In this document: positions 43,123 through 51,419 of the stretch, piece after piece
Position numbering within the stretch: position 1 is the first letter of the stretch
How the letters are laid out: each line of letters opens with the position of its first letter
Origin: an uncultured Lentisphaeraceae bacterium
GTDB lineage: Bacteria; Verrucomicrobiota; Kiritimatiellia; RFP12; DVOR01
Assembly (NCBI GenBank): GCA_949289005.1
Contig: CASEMQ010000052.1
Coordinates: forward strand, 1 to 55,280
DNA: 55,280 bases
Direction: 5' to 3'
The notes under the pieces: model-generated
The model's database searches: none
What the model saw: the letters and a program-made list of their open reading frames with translations, nothing else
Told to the model about the DNA's origin: nothing
Program-made: the position numbers and the translations under genes

Positions 43123-44403
43123 ATGCTTGACACGCTCCGAATCACCACGCTCCCCAACGGCATCCGCGTGCTCTCCGTGGCAAAGCCGCAGGCCGAGGGT
43201 GTCCGCCTCGCCATCCACGTGCGCGTGGGCAGCCGCAACGAGCCCGAGCCGCTCAACGGTGCCAGCCATTTCATCGAGCACATGCTCTTCAAGGGCACGG
43301 CGCGGCGCTCGGCCAAGGCGCTCTCCCAGGCCATCGAGGGGCAAGGCGGCTCCATCAACGCCTACACCGACCGCGACAACACCTGCTACTACGCCGAGGT
43401 GCCCGCCGACAAGGCCCATCGCGCCCTTGATGTCCTCGGTGACCTCTTCTACAACGCCACCTTCGACCCCAAGGAACTCGATCGCGAACGGCACGTCATC
43501 GCCGAGGAAATCCACATGTATGCGGATCAGCCCGACAGCGTCGCCATCGAGAACCTTGCCGCGCAGCTCTGGTCCGGCCACCCGCTCGGCCGCCCCATCC
43601 TCGGGCTGATGGACGGCATTCTCGCCATGCCCCGCGCAGACCTCTTGGCCTATCGCGCGGCCAACTACACCCCCGGCCGCACACTTTTCGCCTTCGAGGG
43701 GCGCGTGCGCCACGATGCCTGCGTCAAGGCCGTTGAGGCGCTCGCCGGCGCCCTGCCTGCCGCCCCCGCCGCGCGCGGGCCCGAGCCCTTCACCCGCGCC
43801 ATCCCGCAAGACCCCTTCTCGCTGACGCGCCGTGACATCAACCAGACCCAGCTGGCCTTCGGCTGGCGTACCGCCGGCCTGGAGGTCGATCGCAGGGCGC
43901 GCGCCACGCTCCGCTTCCTTTCCGCCGTCTTGGGCGAATCCATGATGTCGCGCCTCTTCCAATCCATCCGCGAGCGCCGTGGCCTCTGTTACAGCGTGGC
44001 CAGCGGCACCTCCACCTTCGCCGATGCCGGCGCGTTCTACGTCGCCGCCGGCTGCCACCCCGACAAGGCCTACGGCGGCGCCAAGGCCATCCTCGCCGAG
44101 ATCCGCAAGCTCATCGAAAAGCCCATCGGCGCGGCCGAGTTGCGGCGCACGCGCGATTACCTCTGCGGACGCTTCCGCCTTCGCCTCGACCGCTCCGCGG
44201 CCGGATGGGCCGCCGCGCAGGCACTCTTCGGCCAAGCGCCCGACGCCGAGGCGACCCTCGCCGCCTTCCGCGCCGTCACGCCGGAAGATTTGCGCGAGGC
44301 CGCCGCCACTTACCTTGCGCCCGACCGCCTCGCGCTCGCCGTCGTCGCCCCCAACCGGGCCCGCCACGGCGCGGAAGCCTGGACGCGCCTGATGCACTAT
44401 TGA
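43123..44403 (+). CDS. M16-family zinc metallopeptidase (processing-peptidase-like)
   Basis: 426 aa. The inverted zinc motif HFIEH is at residues 49-53, with the third ligand Glu about residue 129 in RHVIAEEIHMYAD, the spacing of M16B peptidases. A second, inactive M16 domain follows, with RRGLCYSVASGTSTFADAGAFY typical of its C-terminal lobe. Relatives degrade or process short peptides in the cytoplasm or periplasm. No signal peptide is visible. It is part of the tight clpX-nfo-M16-uppP run. Confidence 0.92.
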   Translation: MLDTLRITTLPNGIRVLSVAKPQAEGVRLAIHVRVGSRNEPEPLNGASHFIEHMLFKGTARRSAKALSQAIEGQGGSINAYTDRDNTCYYAEVPADKAHRALDVLGDLFYNATFDPKELDRERHVIAEEIHMYADQPDSVAIENLAAQLWSGHPLGRPILGLMDGILAMPRADLLAYRAANYTPGRTLFAFEGRVRHDACVKAVEALAGALPAAPAARGPEPFTRAIPQDPFSLTRRDINQTQLAFGWRTAGLEVDRRARATLRFLSAVLGESMMSRLFQSIRERRGLCYSVASGTSTFADAGAFYVAAGCHPDKAYGGAKAILAEIRKLIEKPIGAAELRRTRDYLCGRFRLRLDRSAAGWAAAQALFGQAPDAEATLAAFRAVTPEDLREAAATYLAPDRLALAVVAPNRARHGAEAWTRLMHY

Positions 44404-44423
44404 CCCCACCCAAGGAAATCCCG

Positions 44424-45233
44424 ATGAACGATTTGTTCAACATGACCATCCTCGCCGTGGTGCAGGGGCTCACCGAGTTCCTCCCCGTCAGCTCCTCCGG
44501 CCACCTCGTGCTCGCCAAGGCCATCCTCGGCTTCGAGGAGTTGAGCGGGCTCGGTGTCGAGGTGCTCCTCCACGGCGGCACCGTGGTGGCGGTGGTGGCC
44601 TACTATTGGCGCTTCATCGTCGAGACGGTCGTCGGCCTCTTCCGTCGCGATCGCGCCGCTTGGCGCTTCGCTTTCGCCGTGCTTGTCTCCATGATTCCCG
44701 CCGTCGTCGCGGGGCTCCTCTTCGAGGACGAACTCGAGGCCGCCGCCGAGAGCCCGCTCTTCGTCTGCTGCGCGCTTGTCTTCACCGGGCTCTTGCTTTT
44801 GTCCACGCGTCGTTTCGGGCGCGACGCGCTTGACCGCGACGTTTCCCTGGGCCGCGGCTTCCTCATGGGCATCGCCCAGGCGGTCGCCATGCTCCCGGGT
44901 GTCTCGCGCAGCGGCAGCACCATCGCCATGTCCCGCTTCCTGGGCGTGGGCACGGACAAAGCCGCTGCCTTTTCCTTCCTCATGGTCGTGCCCGTGATCG
45001 TCGGCGGCAACATTCTCTACTTCCTGCGCGCCCTCGGCGACCCTGCCGGCGACCACCCCTTCGCCAACCTCACCTGGGCCATGGGCATCGTCGGGTTCGC
45101 CGTCTCCGCGCTCGTCGGCTACGCCAGCGTTGCCTGGATGGTGCGCCTCTTGGGGCGCCACCACTTCTGGCTCTTCGGCTTCTACTGCCTTGCCGTCGGC
45201 CTCTCTGGCGGCGCCTGGCTTCTGCTCCGCTAA
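44424..45233 (+). CDS. uppP: Undecaprenyl-diphosphatase UppP (BacA)
   Basis: 269 aa with about 8 membrane segments. VVQGLTEFLPVSSSGHLVL is the first BacA motif (Glu and SSSGH) and AVAMLPGVSRSGSTIAMSRFLG the second (PGxSRSG). It recycles undecaprenyl pyrophosphate to the monophosphate carrier for peptidoglycan and polysaccharide export; overexpression in other bacteria gives bacitracin resistance. AAGGAA lies 7 nt before the ATG at 44424. It is the last gene before repeat A copy 3. Confidence 0.95.
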   Translation: MNDLFNMTILAVVQGLTEFLPVSSSGHLVLAKAILGFEELSGLGVEVLLHGGTVVAVVAYYWRFIVETVVGLFRRDRAAWRFAFAVLVSMIPAVVAGLLFEDELEAAAESPLFVCCALVFTGLLLLSTRRFGRDALDRDVSLGRGFLMGIAQAVAMLPGVSRSGSTIAMSRFLGVGTDKAAAFSFLMVVPVIVGGNILYFLRALGDPAGDHPFANLTWAMGIVGFAVSALVGYASVAWMVRLLGRHHFWLFGFYCLAVGLSGGAWLLLR

Positions 45234-45277
45234 GGCCGCCCCGCCCGCTGACCTCACAAACCAATCGTCCGCTTGCC

Positions 45278-45448
45278 CCTTTTCGGGACGCGCCGTGCCG
45301 CGATGTGGGACACGGCGTGTCTCGATCCGGGATGCGGCGTGTCTCGAAAAATGACCCCGCGTATAGATTGAAAAGCCGCTTTTGGGGTGTCTCCGGCCGC
45401 GCCCGTTCTCAACAGGTTTTCAACAGATTTGCGAAAGTTATCGACAGG
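45278..45448 (-). repeat. Dispersed repeat A, copy 3 (inverted)
   Basis: Read on the minus strand: TGTCGATAA (45446 downward), 12 nt, TGTTGAAAA, CC, TGTTGAGAA, then TTTTCAATC, GCGGGGTCATTTTTCGAGA and a tail with CGAGACACGCCG twice, ending CCCGAAAAGG. Head and tail match copies 1 and 2; the middle (about 30 bp) differs. It adjoins an HxlR remnant. Confidence 0.85.
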
Positions 45449-45496
45449 CTGCCGCAGCCGGTTTGCGCCCCTTCGCCACGCCGCCCGGCGCGGGCG

Positions 45497-45688
45497 TGCC
45501 CCGGCATCGGCAAAAAGGTGCTGACGGCGAGCCTGCGCGCGTTGGAGGCCGACGGGCTGATCGTCCGCGCCGTGCTCCCGGGGAAGCCGCCTCCCGTGGA
45601 ATACGCGCTCTCGCCGCTTGGGCGGTTGTTGCCGCTGTCCGACGCGATGGCCGCCTGGGGCGAGGCCTATCGGCAATCGTGCGACTGA
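45497..45688 (+). pseudogene. HxlR-family regulator, C-terminal remnant
   Basis: About 63 codons reading PGIGKKVLTASLRALEADGL, then PPVEYALSPLGRLL and AWGEAYRQS. This is the second half of the winged helix and the final helix of HxlR-type transcription factors (normally ~110 aa). The N-terminal half, including the conserved Cys, is missing; in its place stands repeat A copy 3, about 50 bp upstream. An open frame joins the repeat and the remnant, but no ribosome-binding site is seen. It overlaps the end of the convergent DUF1275 gene by 22 bp. Confidence 0.65.
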
Positions 45689-46380
45689 GGCGCGCGTTGC
45701 GTGGCGCCGGGGCGGCGCGCAAGCAGGAGGCAGGCGGCGAGGAGGAGGCCAATCGGCAGGCCGAGCGCACCGTGCCCCAGGCGCGCCACCGCGGCGGCGC
45801 CAATCGCCGCCCCGAGGACGAAACAGGCGGTGGCGCCGAGCGTGTGGAGGCCGCGGCGCGGCGCGTTGGGGTCCGCGCCACGCCGCCAGGCCAGCGCGGC
45901 CTCGATGGCGGAGCGGAGATTGCCCGTGCACATGGTGGTGGCAATGGGGCTGCCGTGAATCTTGCGGAACCCTTGCACTTGGAGCGCACAGACAAAGGAA
46001 ATGGCCATGTTCACCGTCGCATCGTGCAAGGTGGGGCAGAGAACGCAGAGCAATAGCGTCGCGGACTCGATGAGCAACAGCGGTTGCCGCCAATGGAGCG
46101 CCCCGCCGCGCCACGCGGCGCGCCGAAGCGCCTCCGCCAACAGAATGCCCGCGACAAAGGCCAGCACCGGCAACAGATAGCCGCAGGCGCCCGCCCAATC
46201 GCCATTGGCCAGGCGAATGCCGAGCAAGGCGAGATTGCCCGTCTGCGCGTTGGCAAAAACGCCGCCACGGCAGAGAAACGTGTAGGCATCCAAAAACCCG
46301 CCGGCGCACGCCAACAGCGCCCCGACGCGGAAGGATTCGGACATTTGTTCGCCTTGTTCGCTTGCTTGCTTGGTCTCCAT
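45667..46380 (-). CDS. DUF1275 (YoaK-like) membrane protein
   Basis: 237 aa with about six membrane helices. CAGGFLDAYTFLCRGGVFANAQTGNL is the family N-terminal signature, and CTGNLRSAIEA the second conserved turn; ALQVQGFRKI is also typical. Function of the family is unknown; it is an inner-membrane protein. The ATG at 46380 stands 10 nt after a TATACT box that belongs to repeat R3, so the leader would be only a few nt. Transcribed alone. Confidence 0.85.
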   Translation of the reverse strand: METKQASEQGEQMSESFRVGALLACAGGFLDAYTFLCRGGVFANAQTGNLALLGIRLANGDWAGACGYLLPVLAFVAGILLAEALRRAAWRGGALHWRQPLLLIESATLLLCVLCPTLHDATVNMAISFVCALQVQGFRKIHGSPIATTMCTGNLRSAIEAALAWRRGADPNAPRRGLHTLGATACFVLGAAIGAAAVARLGHGALGLPIGLLLAACLLLARRPGATQRAPQSHDCR

Positions 46381-46390
46381 GTCGCGCGGA

Positions 46391-46452
46391 AGTATAACAA
46401 ATGAGTCGACAGGGGACAGAGAACAGTGAACAGTGCGCCCGGCAAGCGGGCG
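46391..46452 (-). repeat. Repeat R, copy 3: hairpin + heptads + -10 box (promoter of the DUF1275 gene)
   Basis: Plus strand: TATAACAAATGAG, then heptads GTCGACA, GGGGACA, GAGAACA, GTGAACA, then a hairpin CGCCCG-GCAAG-CGGGCG (46436-46452). On the minus strand it ends in TCATTTGT and TATACT (46391-46396). Confidence 0.7.
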
Positions 46453-46484
46453 ACGGTGAGGCGGAGCGGAACGGCAACACGCCC

Positions 46485-46537
46485 CGTATAGCAAATGAGT
46501 GGACAGTGAACAGAAAACAGGACGCCCCTGCGGGGCG
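46485..46537 (-). repeat. Repeat R, copy 2
   Basis: Plus strand: TATAGCAAATGAG, heptads GTGGACA, GTGAACA, GAAAACA, then hairpin CGCCCC-TGC-GGGGCG (46523-46537). It lies about 90 bp upstream of copy 3 in the same orientation. The -10 position reads TATACG, weaker than in the other copies. From 46538 to 46725 nothing else is recognised. Confidence 0.7.
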
Positions 46538-46725
46538 GCGGTGGAACGATGGGAACTCAAACCGCCGCATGGCAAATGGCCAATTGGCGCGTGGCTGATT
46601 GGCCGATTGGGTTTGTGCGACGGGGCGGCTTCCCGGGCCGGAGATGTTTGCCACCACCAAGCAAAATGAGTATGTGGAAGCGCGTGTCGTACCACTCCGG
46701 GTACGTCTGCGTTGGCGCGACCGAT

Positions 46726-46755
46726 TTGTGCGAGGCAACTCGGTTGTGGTAAATT
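46726..46755 (+). promoter_or_regulatory. Promoter of the TRL lipoprotein pair
   Basis: TTGTGC (46726-46731), 18-nt spacer ending TGTGG, TAAATT (46750-46755). Leader of about 45 nt with AAAGGA upstream of the ATG. Confidence 0.45.
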
Positions 46756-46806
46756 GTGTGTGATTTCGGGAGAGGTTCCCGTTACGATATCGAAAGGATA
46801 CCGCTC

Positions 46807-47145
46807 ATGATGCGTTTCTCTTTTGTTTGCTGTTTCCTGTTGTCCGTGATGGGGCTGACCGGTTGCGCAATGGGGCCCAAGGCGCCTTTCGCGCCGGCCC
46901 ATGGGGTATTCTTCAACAACACCACAGCGCCACTCTCCACCGAATATCCGGCGACGACAACGCTGGGTGCACGTAGCGGGCAGGCTTCGGTCTCCAACGT
47001 GTTGGGACTTTTCTCCTTTGGCGATTGCGGTATTCGTGCGGCGGCCGAGAATGGCAAACTGCGCTCGGTAACATGTGCCGATTATTCCAACTTCAACATC
47101 TTGGGTATTTACCAACGTACGACGGTGACGGTTTATGGCAATTAA
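46807..47145 (+). CDS. TRL-like lipoprotein
   Basis: 112 aa. The signal peptide ends in a lipobox, MGLTGC, so the mature protein should be lipid-anchored at the cell envelope. The mature part has PAHGVFFNNTTAPLSTEY, a VLGLFSFGDCGIRAAAENG block and the ending ILGIYQRTTVTVYGN, the pattern of the TRL (tRNA-associated-locus) domain family. Function unknown. GC content is lower than the neighbours. It overlaps the next, paralogous gene by 11 bp. Confidence 0.75.
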   Translation: MMRFSFVCCFLLSVMGLTGCAMGPKAPFAPAHGVFFNNTTAPLSTEYPATTTLGARSGQASVSNVLGLFSFGDCGIRAAAENGKLRSVTCADYSNFNILGIYQRTTVTVYGN

Positions 47146-47482
47146 GCGTGTGCTTCTTGCTCTTGGCATCGTGACCTTGGCATGGTGCGCCACCGGGTGT
47201 GCCAATTGCTACAGGGCGCCACTCAAGCCGGCGCCGGGAGCCTTTTTCACGATGCAGACAATCCCTCTGACGACGGAGTTCGGCCCGACGCCCGTTGCGG
47301 GGCTAAACAAGGTGTCTTCGGAGACCTTCTATCTGTGGTGGCCCTATCCAATCATGGATTTCGGCTGGGGCGATGACACTAAGGTGCTCGGGAAACTGGC
47401 TTCCGCGCCTGCCTATGCCGAGGTGGACATCCTAACCATTTTCGGGCTTTTCGGTCGTTACACCGTGAACATCTACGAGTAA
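47135..47482 (+). CDS. TRL-like lipoprotein, second copy
   Basis: 115 aa. Lipobox CATGC after a hydrophobic signal; mature part with PAPGAFFTMQTIPLTTEFG and the ending ILTIFGLFGRYTVNIYE. It is a diverged paralogue of the preceding gene with the same length and layout, but the central GDCGIRAAAENG block is replaced by WPYPIMDFGWGDD. Overlap with the first gene shows an operon of two. A terminator follows 21 bp after the stop. Confidence 0.72.
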   Translation: MAIKRVLLALGIVTLAWCATGCANCYRAPLKPAPGAFFTMQTIPLTTEFGPTPVAGLNKVSSETFYLWWPYPIMDFGWGDDTKVLGKLASAPAYAEVDILTIFGLFGRYTVNIYE

Positions 47483-47503
47483 TCGCCCGTTGCCTTCGAA
47501 ACC

Positions 47504-47544
47504 AAAAAAAGCCCCCGGCCTCGTCCTTGAGGTCGGGGGCTTTT
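47504..47544 (+). terminator. Bidirectional terminator between the TRL genes and lysC
   Basis: 12-bp stem with one G-T pair (47511-47522 with 47529-47540), loop GTCCTT, preceded by AAAAAAA and followed by TTTT. It can serve the plus-strand TRL pair and the minus-strand hom-lysC operon. Confidence 0.88.
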
Positions 47545-47562
47545 CTGCCATGCCGTGGGGGC

Positions 47563-48927
47563 TCAGTCCTTGAAGAAGGCGTGGTAGAGGGCGCGGACGG
47601 CGGCCTCGCGGTGGGAGGACTGAATGCCGAACATCATGGAGATTTCGGAGGAGCCTTGGTTGATCATGTCCAGGGAGATGCCCTCGCGGAAGAGGGCGAG
47701 GGTGGCGTGGGCGGCCATGCCGGGGGTGTAGTAGAGCCCTTCGCCGACGATCATGATAAGGGCGGTGCCGCGCTCAATCTGGAGGTTGTCTGGCTTGAGG
47801 TCGCGCATGATGTGGTCGCGGACGCGGCCTTCGACCTCGGGGGTGAAGCCGTCTTCGCGGAAGACGACGGAGACGTTGTCGATGCCCGAGGGCATGTGCT
47901 CGTAGGAGATGCCTTCTTCCTCGAGGATTTGGAGGAGGCGGCGGCCGAAGCCGATCTCGCGGTTCATCATGTATTTGTCGATGTAGAGCGTGCAGAAGCC
48001 GCAGGAGGAGGCGATGCCGACCACGGAGCCTTGGCGGGCACGGCGGTGGTGGACAATCATGGTGCCGGGCGCGTCGGGGTGGTTGGTGTTGCGGATGTTG
48101 ATGGGGATTTGCGCGCGGACGGCGGGGATGATGGCCTCGTCCTGGAAGACGCCGAAGCCGGCGTAGGAGAGTTCGCGCATCTCGCGGTAGGTCATCTCGG
48201 GGATGCCTTGGGAGACCTCGGGGACGAGGCGGGGGTCGACGGGGTAGACGGCGTCGACGTCGGTGAAGTTCTCGTAAACCTTGGCTTTGACGGCGGCGGC
48301 GAGGATGGAGCCGGTGATGTCGGAGCCGCCGCGCGGGAAGGTGGCGATGTCGCCATCGCGCGTGACGCCGAAGAAGCCGGGGAAGACGACGATCTCGCGC
48401 TCGGCGCGCTCGGCGAGGGCGGCCAGGCGGGGATAGGCATCGGGGAGGATTTGGGCATTGCCGAAGTCGTCGGACATCAGGAGCCCGGCCTCGGCGGGGC
48501 TGACGTATTCGGCGCGGAGGCCGGCGGCGCGGAAGGCCTCGGCGACGATTTTGGCGGCGTTGTCCTCGCCGGCGGCTTTCATGGAGTCCATGAAGCGGGC
48601 GGCTTCCATCTCGGGGCCTTCGGCGACGCGACGCTCCAGGTCGGCGCGGATCTCTTCGACGATGGCGGGGTCGAGGGAGAGGCCTTTCTGGATGGCGGCG
48701 TAGCGCGCGACGATGGCTTCGAGCACGTCGGCGGGGTCGCGCTGGGTGAGCACGCGGCCGGCGCACTCGATGAGCAGGTCGGTCACCTTGGTGTCGTTTT
48801 TGTTGCGTTTGCCCGGGGCTGAGACGACGACGATGCGGCGGTCGGGGTCGGCGGCGACGATGTCACGGATTTTGGCGACTTGTTGGTCATCGGCGACGGA
48901 TGACCCACCGAACTTGCAGACTTTCAT
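47563..48927 (-). CDS. lysC: Aspartate kinase
   Basis: 454 aa. N-terminal kinase domain with KFGGSSVAD, FPGFFGVTRDGDIATFPRGGSDITGS (substrate and ATP site) and YTDVDAVYPVDPR-like FTDVDAVYPVDPR; two ACT domains at ~310-454 (GISYEHMPSGIDNVSVVF, GISLDMINQGSSEISMMFGI). It phosphorylates aspartate, the first step to lysine, threonine and methionine, and the ACT part implies feedback control. The start MKVCKFGG at 48927 follows a GGAG. It follows hom by 28 bp as second gene of the operon. Confidence 0.94.
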   Translation of the reverse strand: MKVCKFGGSSVADDQQVAKIRDIVAADPDRRIVVVSAPGKRNKNDTKVTDLLIECAGRVLTQRDPADVLEAIVARYAAIQKGLSLDPAIVEEIRADLERRVAEGPEMEAARFMDSMKAAGEDNAAKIVAEAFRAAGLRAEYVSPAEAGLLMSDDFGNAQILPDAYPRLAALAERAEREIVVFPGFFGVTRDGDIATFPRGGSDITGSILAAAVKAKVYENFTDVDAVYPVDPRLVPEVSQGIPEMTYREMRELSYAGFGVFQDEAIIPAVRAQIPINIRNTNHPDAPGTMIVHHRRARQGSVVGIASSCGFCTLYIDKYMMNREIGFGRRLLQILEEEGISYEHMPSGIDNVSVVFREDGFTPEVEGRVRDHIMRDLKPDNLQIERGTALIMIVGEGLYYTPGMAAHATLALFREGISLDMINQGSSEISMMFGIQSSHREAAVRALYHAFFKD

Positions 48928-48955
48928 GGGTTTGGGAACTCCATCTCGTGGGAAA

Positions 48956-50263
48956 TCAAAGGATGCACAGGTGGAAGGGCATGGAGCGGACGATGCCCTG
49001 CTCGGTAATCTCGGTAAGGGCGGCGGCGATGTCACCGGCCTTGGCGGGCTGGGTGAGGATGACGACGGGCACGTAGCCCTCGGTGCGTTGGGCTTCGGTG
49101 GGCTCGTGTTGGCTGGCGGCGAAGATGCTCACGCCGTGGTTGCCGAGGATGGTGGCGAAGCGGCCGACCATGCCGCAGGCCTCGCGCACCATGAGGCGGA
49201 TGTAGAAGCGGCTGACGCAGTCTTCCGCCGGCAGGAGCGTGTAGCCCGTCTCGGTGAGGGGCGGCAGGGGCTCGGCGGCGCGCGGCGTGCGCACGGCCAC
49301 GTGGCGGGCGACGGAGACGATGTCGGAGAGGACGGCGCTGGCGGTGGCCTCGCGGCCGGCGCCTTTGCCGTAGTAGAGCGTGTCGCCCGTGAGCGAGCCA
49401 TCGACCAGCACGGCGTTGAAGACGTCGTTCACCGCGGCGAGCGGGTGGTCCTTGGGCACGAGGGTGGGATTGACGCGCACTTCCAGGCGGTCTCCCGCAT
49501 GGGCCTTGCAGACTGCCAGGAGTTTGATGACGTAGCCCAGCTCGCTCGCGTAGCGCACGTCCACGGGGTTGAGGCCGCGGATGCCCTGCACGCGGATGTC
49601 CGCCAACGGCACGCTCACGCCATAGGCCAGCGAGGTGAGGATGGAGATTTTGTGCGCGGTATCGAAGCCGTCGATGTCCAGCGAGGGGTTGGCCTCGGCG
49701 TAGCCAAGGCGTTGGGCGTCGGCCAACACCTCGTCGAAGCCCGAGCCTTCGCGCGCCATGCGGGTGAGGATGTAGTTGCAGGTGCCGTTGAGGATGCCGT
49801 GGATGGCGCGGATGTCGTTGGCCACCAGCCCGTCGCGCAGCGCGCGGACGATGGGGATGCCCCCGCCCACGCTCGCGCCGAAGTAGAGATCCACCTGCCG
49901 CTCGCGCGCCAGGGCGAAAAGTTCGGCGCCGCACTCGGCGAGCAGTTTCTTGTTGGCGGTGACGACGGATTTGCCGGCCTGGAGGGCGGCGCGGATGACC
50001 TCCTGCGCCACGCCCGTGCCGCCGATCAGCTCCACCACCACGTCCACGTCCTCGCGGGCGATCAGCCCGAAGGTGTCGGTGGTCAGCAGCTCGCGCGGCA
50101 CGTCCACGCCGCGGTCGCGCGCGATGTCCACGTCGGCCACGCCGCGCAGCGTCATCTTGAGGCCGCAACGGCGCGAGATCAGCGCCGCGCCGCGCAACAA
50201 CCCATCGGCCACGCCCGCGCCGACTGTCCCGAAACCAACGATGCCAACGCCAACTTCCTTCAT
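48956..50263 (-). CDS. hom: Homoserine dehydrogenase
   Basis: 435 aa. The Rossmann motif is GIVGFGTVGAGV; VVTANKKLLA, FGASVGGGIPIV and GILNGTCNYILTRM are conserved catalytic blocks, and YAEANPSLDIDGFDTAHK carries the substrate-binding acidic residues. A C-terminal ACT domain (residues ~350-430) implies threonine regulation. It reduces aspartate semialdehyde to homoserine. GGAG precedes the ATG; a weak extended -10 (TAAGGT, 50317-50322) lies about 53 nt upstream. Confidence 0.95.
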   Translation of the reverse strand: MKEVGVGIVGFGTVGAGVADGLLRGAALISRRCGLKMTLRGVADVDIARDRGVDVPRELLTTDTFGLIAREDVDVVVELIGGTGVAQEVIRAALQAGKSVVTANKKLLAECGAELFALARERQVDLYFGASVGGGIPIVRALRDGLVANDIRAIHGILNGTCNYILTRMAREGSGFDEVLADAQRLGYAEANPSLDIDGFDTAHKISILTSLAYGVSVPLADIRVQGIRGLNPVDVRYASELGYVIKLLAVCKAHAGDRLEVRVNPTLVPKDHPLAAVNDVFNAVLVDGSLTGDTLYYGKGAGREATASAVLSDIVSVARHVAVRTPRAAEPLPPLTETGYTLLPAEDCVSRFYIRLMVREACGMVGRFATILGNHGVSIFAASQHEPTEAQRTEGYVPVVILTQPAKAGDIAAALTEITEQGIVRSMPFHLCIL

Positions 50264-50368
50264 GCGACTCTCCGCTTGTTCGATTTCGCTTGCCTGACTT
50301 GATATGAATGGGCAATACCTTAGCACAACCGCCGCCTGCCGCGCAAACAAACGCGTGCCGGCGGGCGT

Positions 50369-51382
50369 TCAGGCCGGCCGGAGGCGGAGGATGACGAGGG
50401 TGTGGATGGCGCGGGAGATGGCGGTGTAGAGGGCGGGGCGGTTCCAGAGGGGGTCGCGTTCGGTGACGTCGAGGAGGATGAGGACGGGGGCTTCGAGCCC
50501 CTTGAACTTGCGGTAGGTGTAGTAGCGCAGGCCGGGGAAGCGGAGGAGGATGTCGGCGAGGGCCATGCGGTGGAGGGCGTGCGCGCCGAGCAGGAGGATG
50601 TCGCCCGGGGGGATGCGCTGCGCGTGGACGAGGCGTTCGAGGATGGCGCGGAGGCGTGCGCGCAGGCCGGCGCGGCGGAGGGCCAGGAGCGTTTTGCCGC
50701 TGCCGGCGCACCCGCGGACGCGGAGCCTCGGGAAGGCCGCGAAGGCGTCGAAGGCGCGGGCCTGTTCGTGGGTGAGGCGGGCGATGCGCGCGTCGGCCAA
50801 CGTACGGCGGTGGCGCCAATCGGGACGGAAGGAGACGGACGGGGAGAGGAGCGCGCGGAGGGTGGCCAGGTCGGGCGGCGCGGCGCATGGGGGCGCGGCG
50901 CGCGTGAGCAGACGCAGGAGGGCGGGCCCGGGATCGGCCAGATCGGCGGCGTAGAGGGTGATGCCGGCGAGCGGGAGCGGCTCGGCCGCGGGGCGCGCGG
51001 CATCGGGCAGCCATACGGCGTGCGCCAGGGCGAAGGGCAGCGGCGCGCGACCCAGGCGGCGGCAGAGGATGGTGCGCAGGGCGTGGGCGTGGCGCGTGGC
51101 CTGCAGGTGCGGCGGCTCGCGCAGGCGGCGGCCATCCTGGAACCATTGGCCGTCGCGGCAATCGAGCATGCCGCCCTTGACCTCGATGGCGACGAGCCCG
51201 TGGCGGGGGTGGGCGCACAGGAAGTCAATCTCGCCCTCGCCGTCGGCCCCGCCCGCGATGGCGGAGTAGGCGAGTGACCACCAGACGACCCACTCGGCGG
51301 GCAACCCCCGCTCCAGCGCGCGGAAGACGGTTTGCTCGGAGTGCGGGCCTTGGCCGAAGAAGGGCGGGATCAACGTGGCCAT
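50369..51382 (-). CDS. NERD-domain protein with UvrD-like helicase remnants (internally shortened)
   Basis: 337 aa. The N-terminal NERD nuclease-related domain has GEIDFLCAHPRHG and AIEVKGG (Asp53, Glu67, Lys69). A Walker A, GCAGSGKT, is at 224-231, and the end resembles superfamily-1 motifs V-VI (RKFKGLEAPVLILLDVTE, LYTAISRAIHTLVI). In NERD-UvrD proteins of 550-600 aa about 200 residues with motifs Ia-IV, including Walker B, lie between; here they are absent. The frame is intact, so this is an in-frame deletion or a reduced form, and helicase activity is doubtful. It follows pyrD by 37 bp. Confidence 0.72.
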   Translation of the reverse strand: MATLIPPFFGQGPHSEQTVFRALERGLPAEWVVWWSLAYSAIAGGADGEGEIDFLCAHPRHGLVAIEVKGGMLDCRDGQWFQDGRRLREPPHLQATRHAHALRTILCRRLGRAPLPFALAHAVWLPDAARPAAEPLPLAGITLYAADLADPGPALLRLLTRAAPPCAAPPDLATLRALLSPSVSFRPDWRHRRTLADARIARLTHEQARAFDAFAAFPRLRVRGCAGSGKTLLALRRAGLRARLRAILERLVHAQRIPPGDILLLGAHALHRMALADILLRFPGLRYYTYRKFKGLEAPVLILLDVTERDPLWNRPALYTAISRAIHTLVILRLRPA

Positions 51383-51419
51383 GGGCTTCGGTGCGTGGGG
51401 CGTGGGGCGGCGCGCCGCC

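Noticed and set aside
45305..45688. Open frame from repeat A into the HxlR remnant as a real 127-aa protein
   Set aside because: The first half encodes repeat sequence in frame by chance, and no ribosome-binding site is visible.
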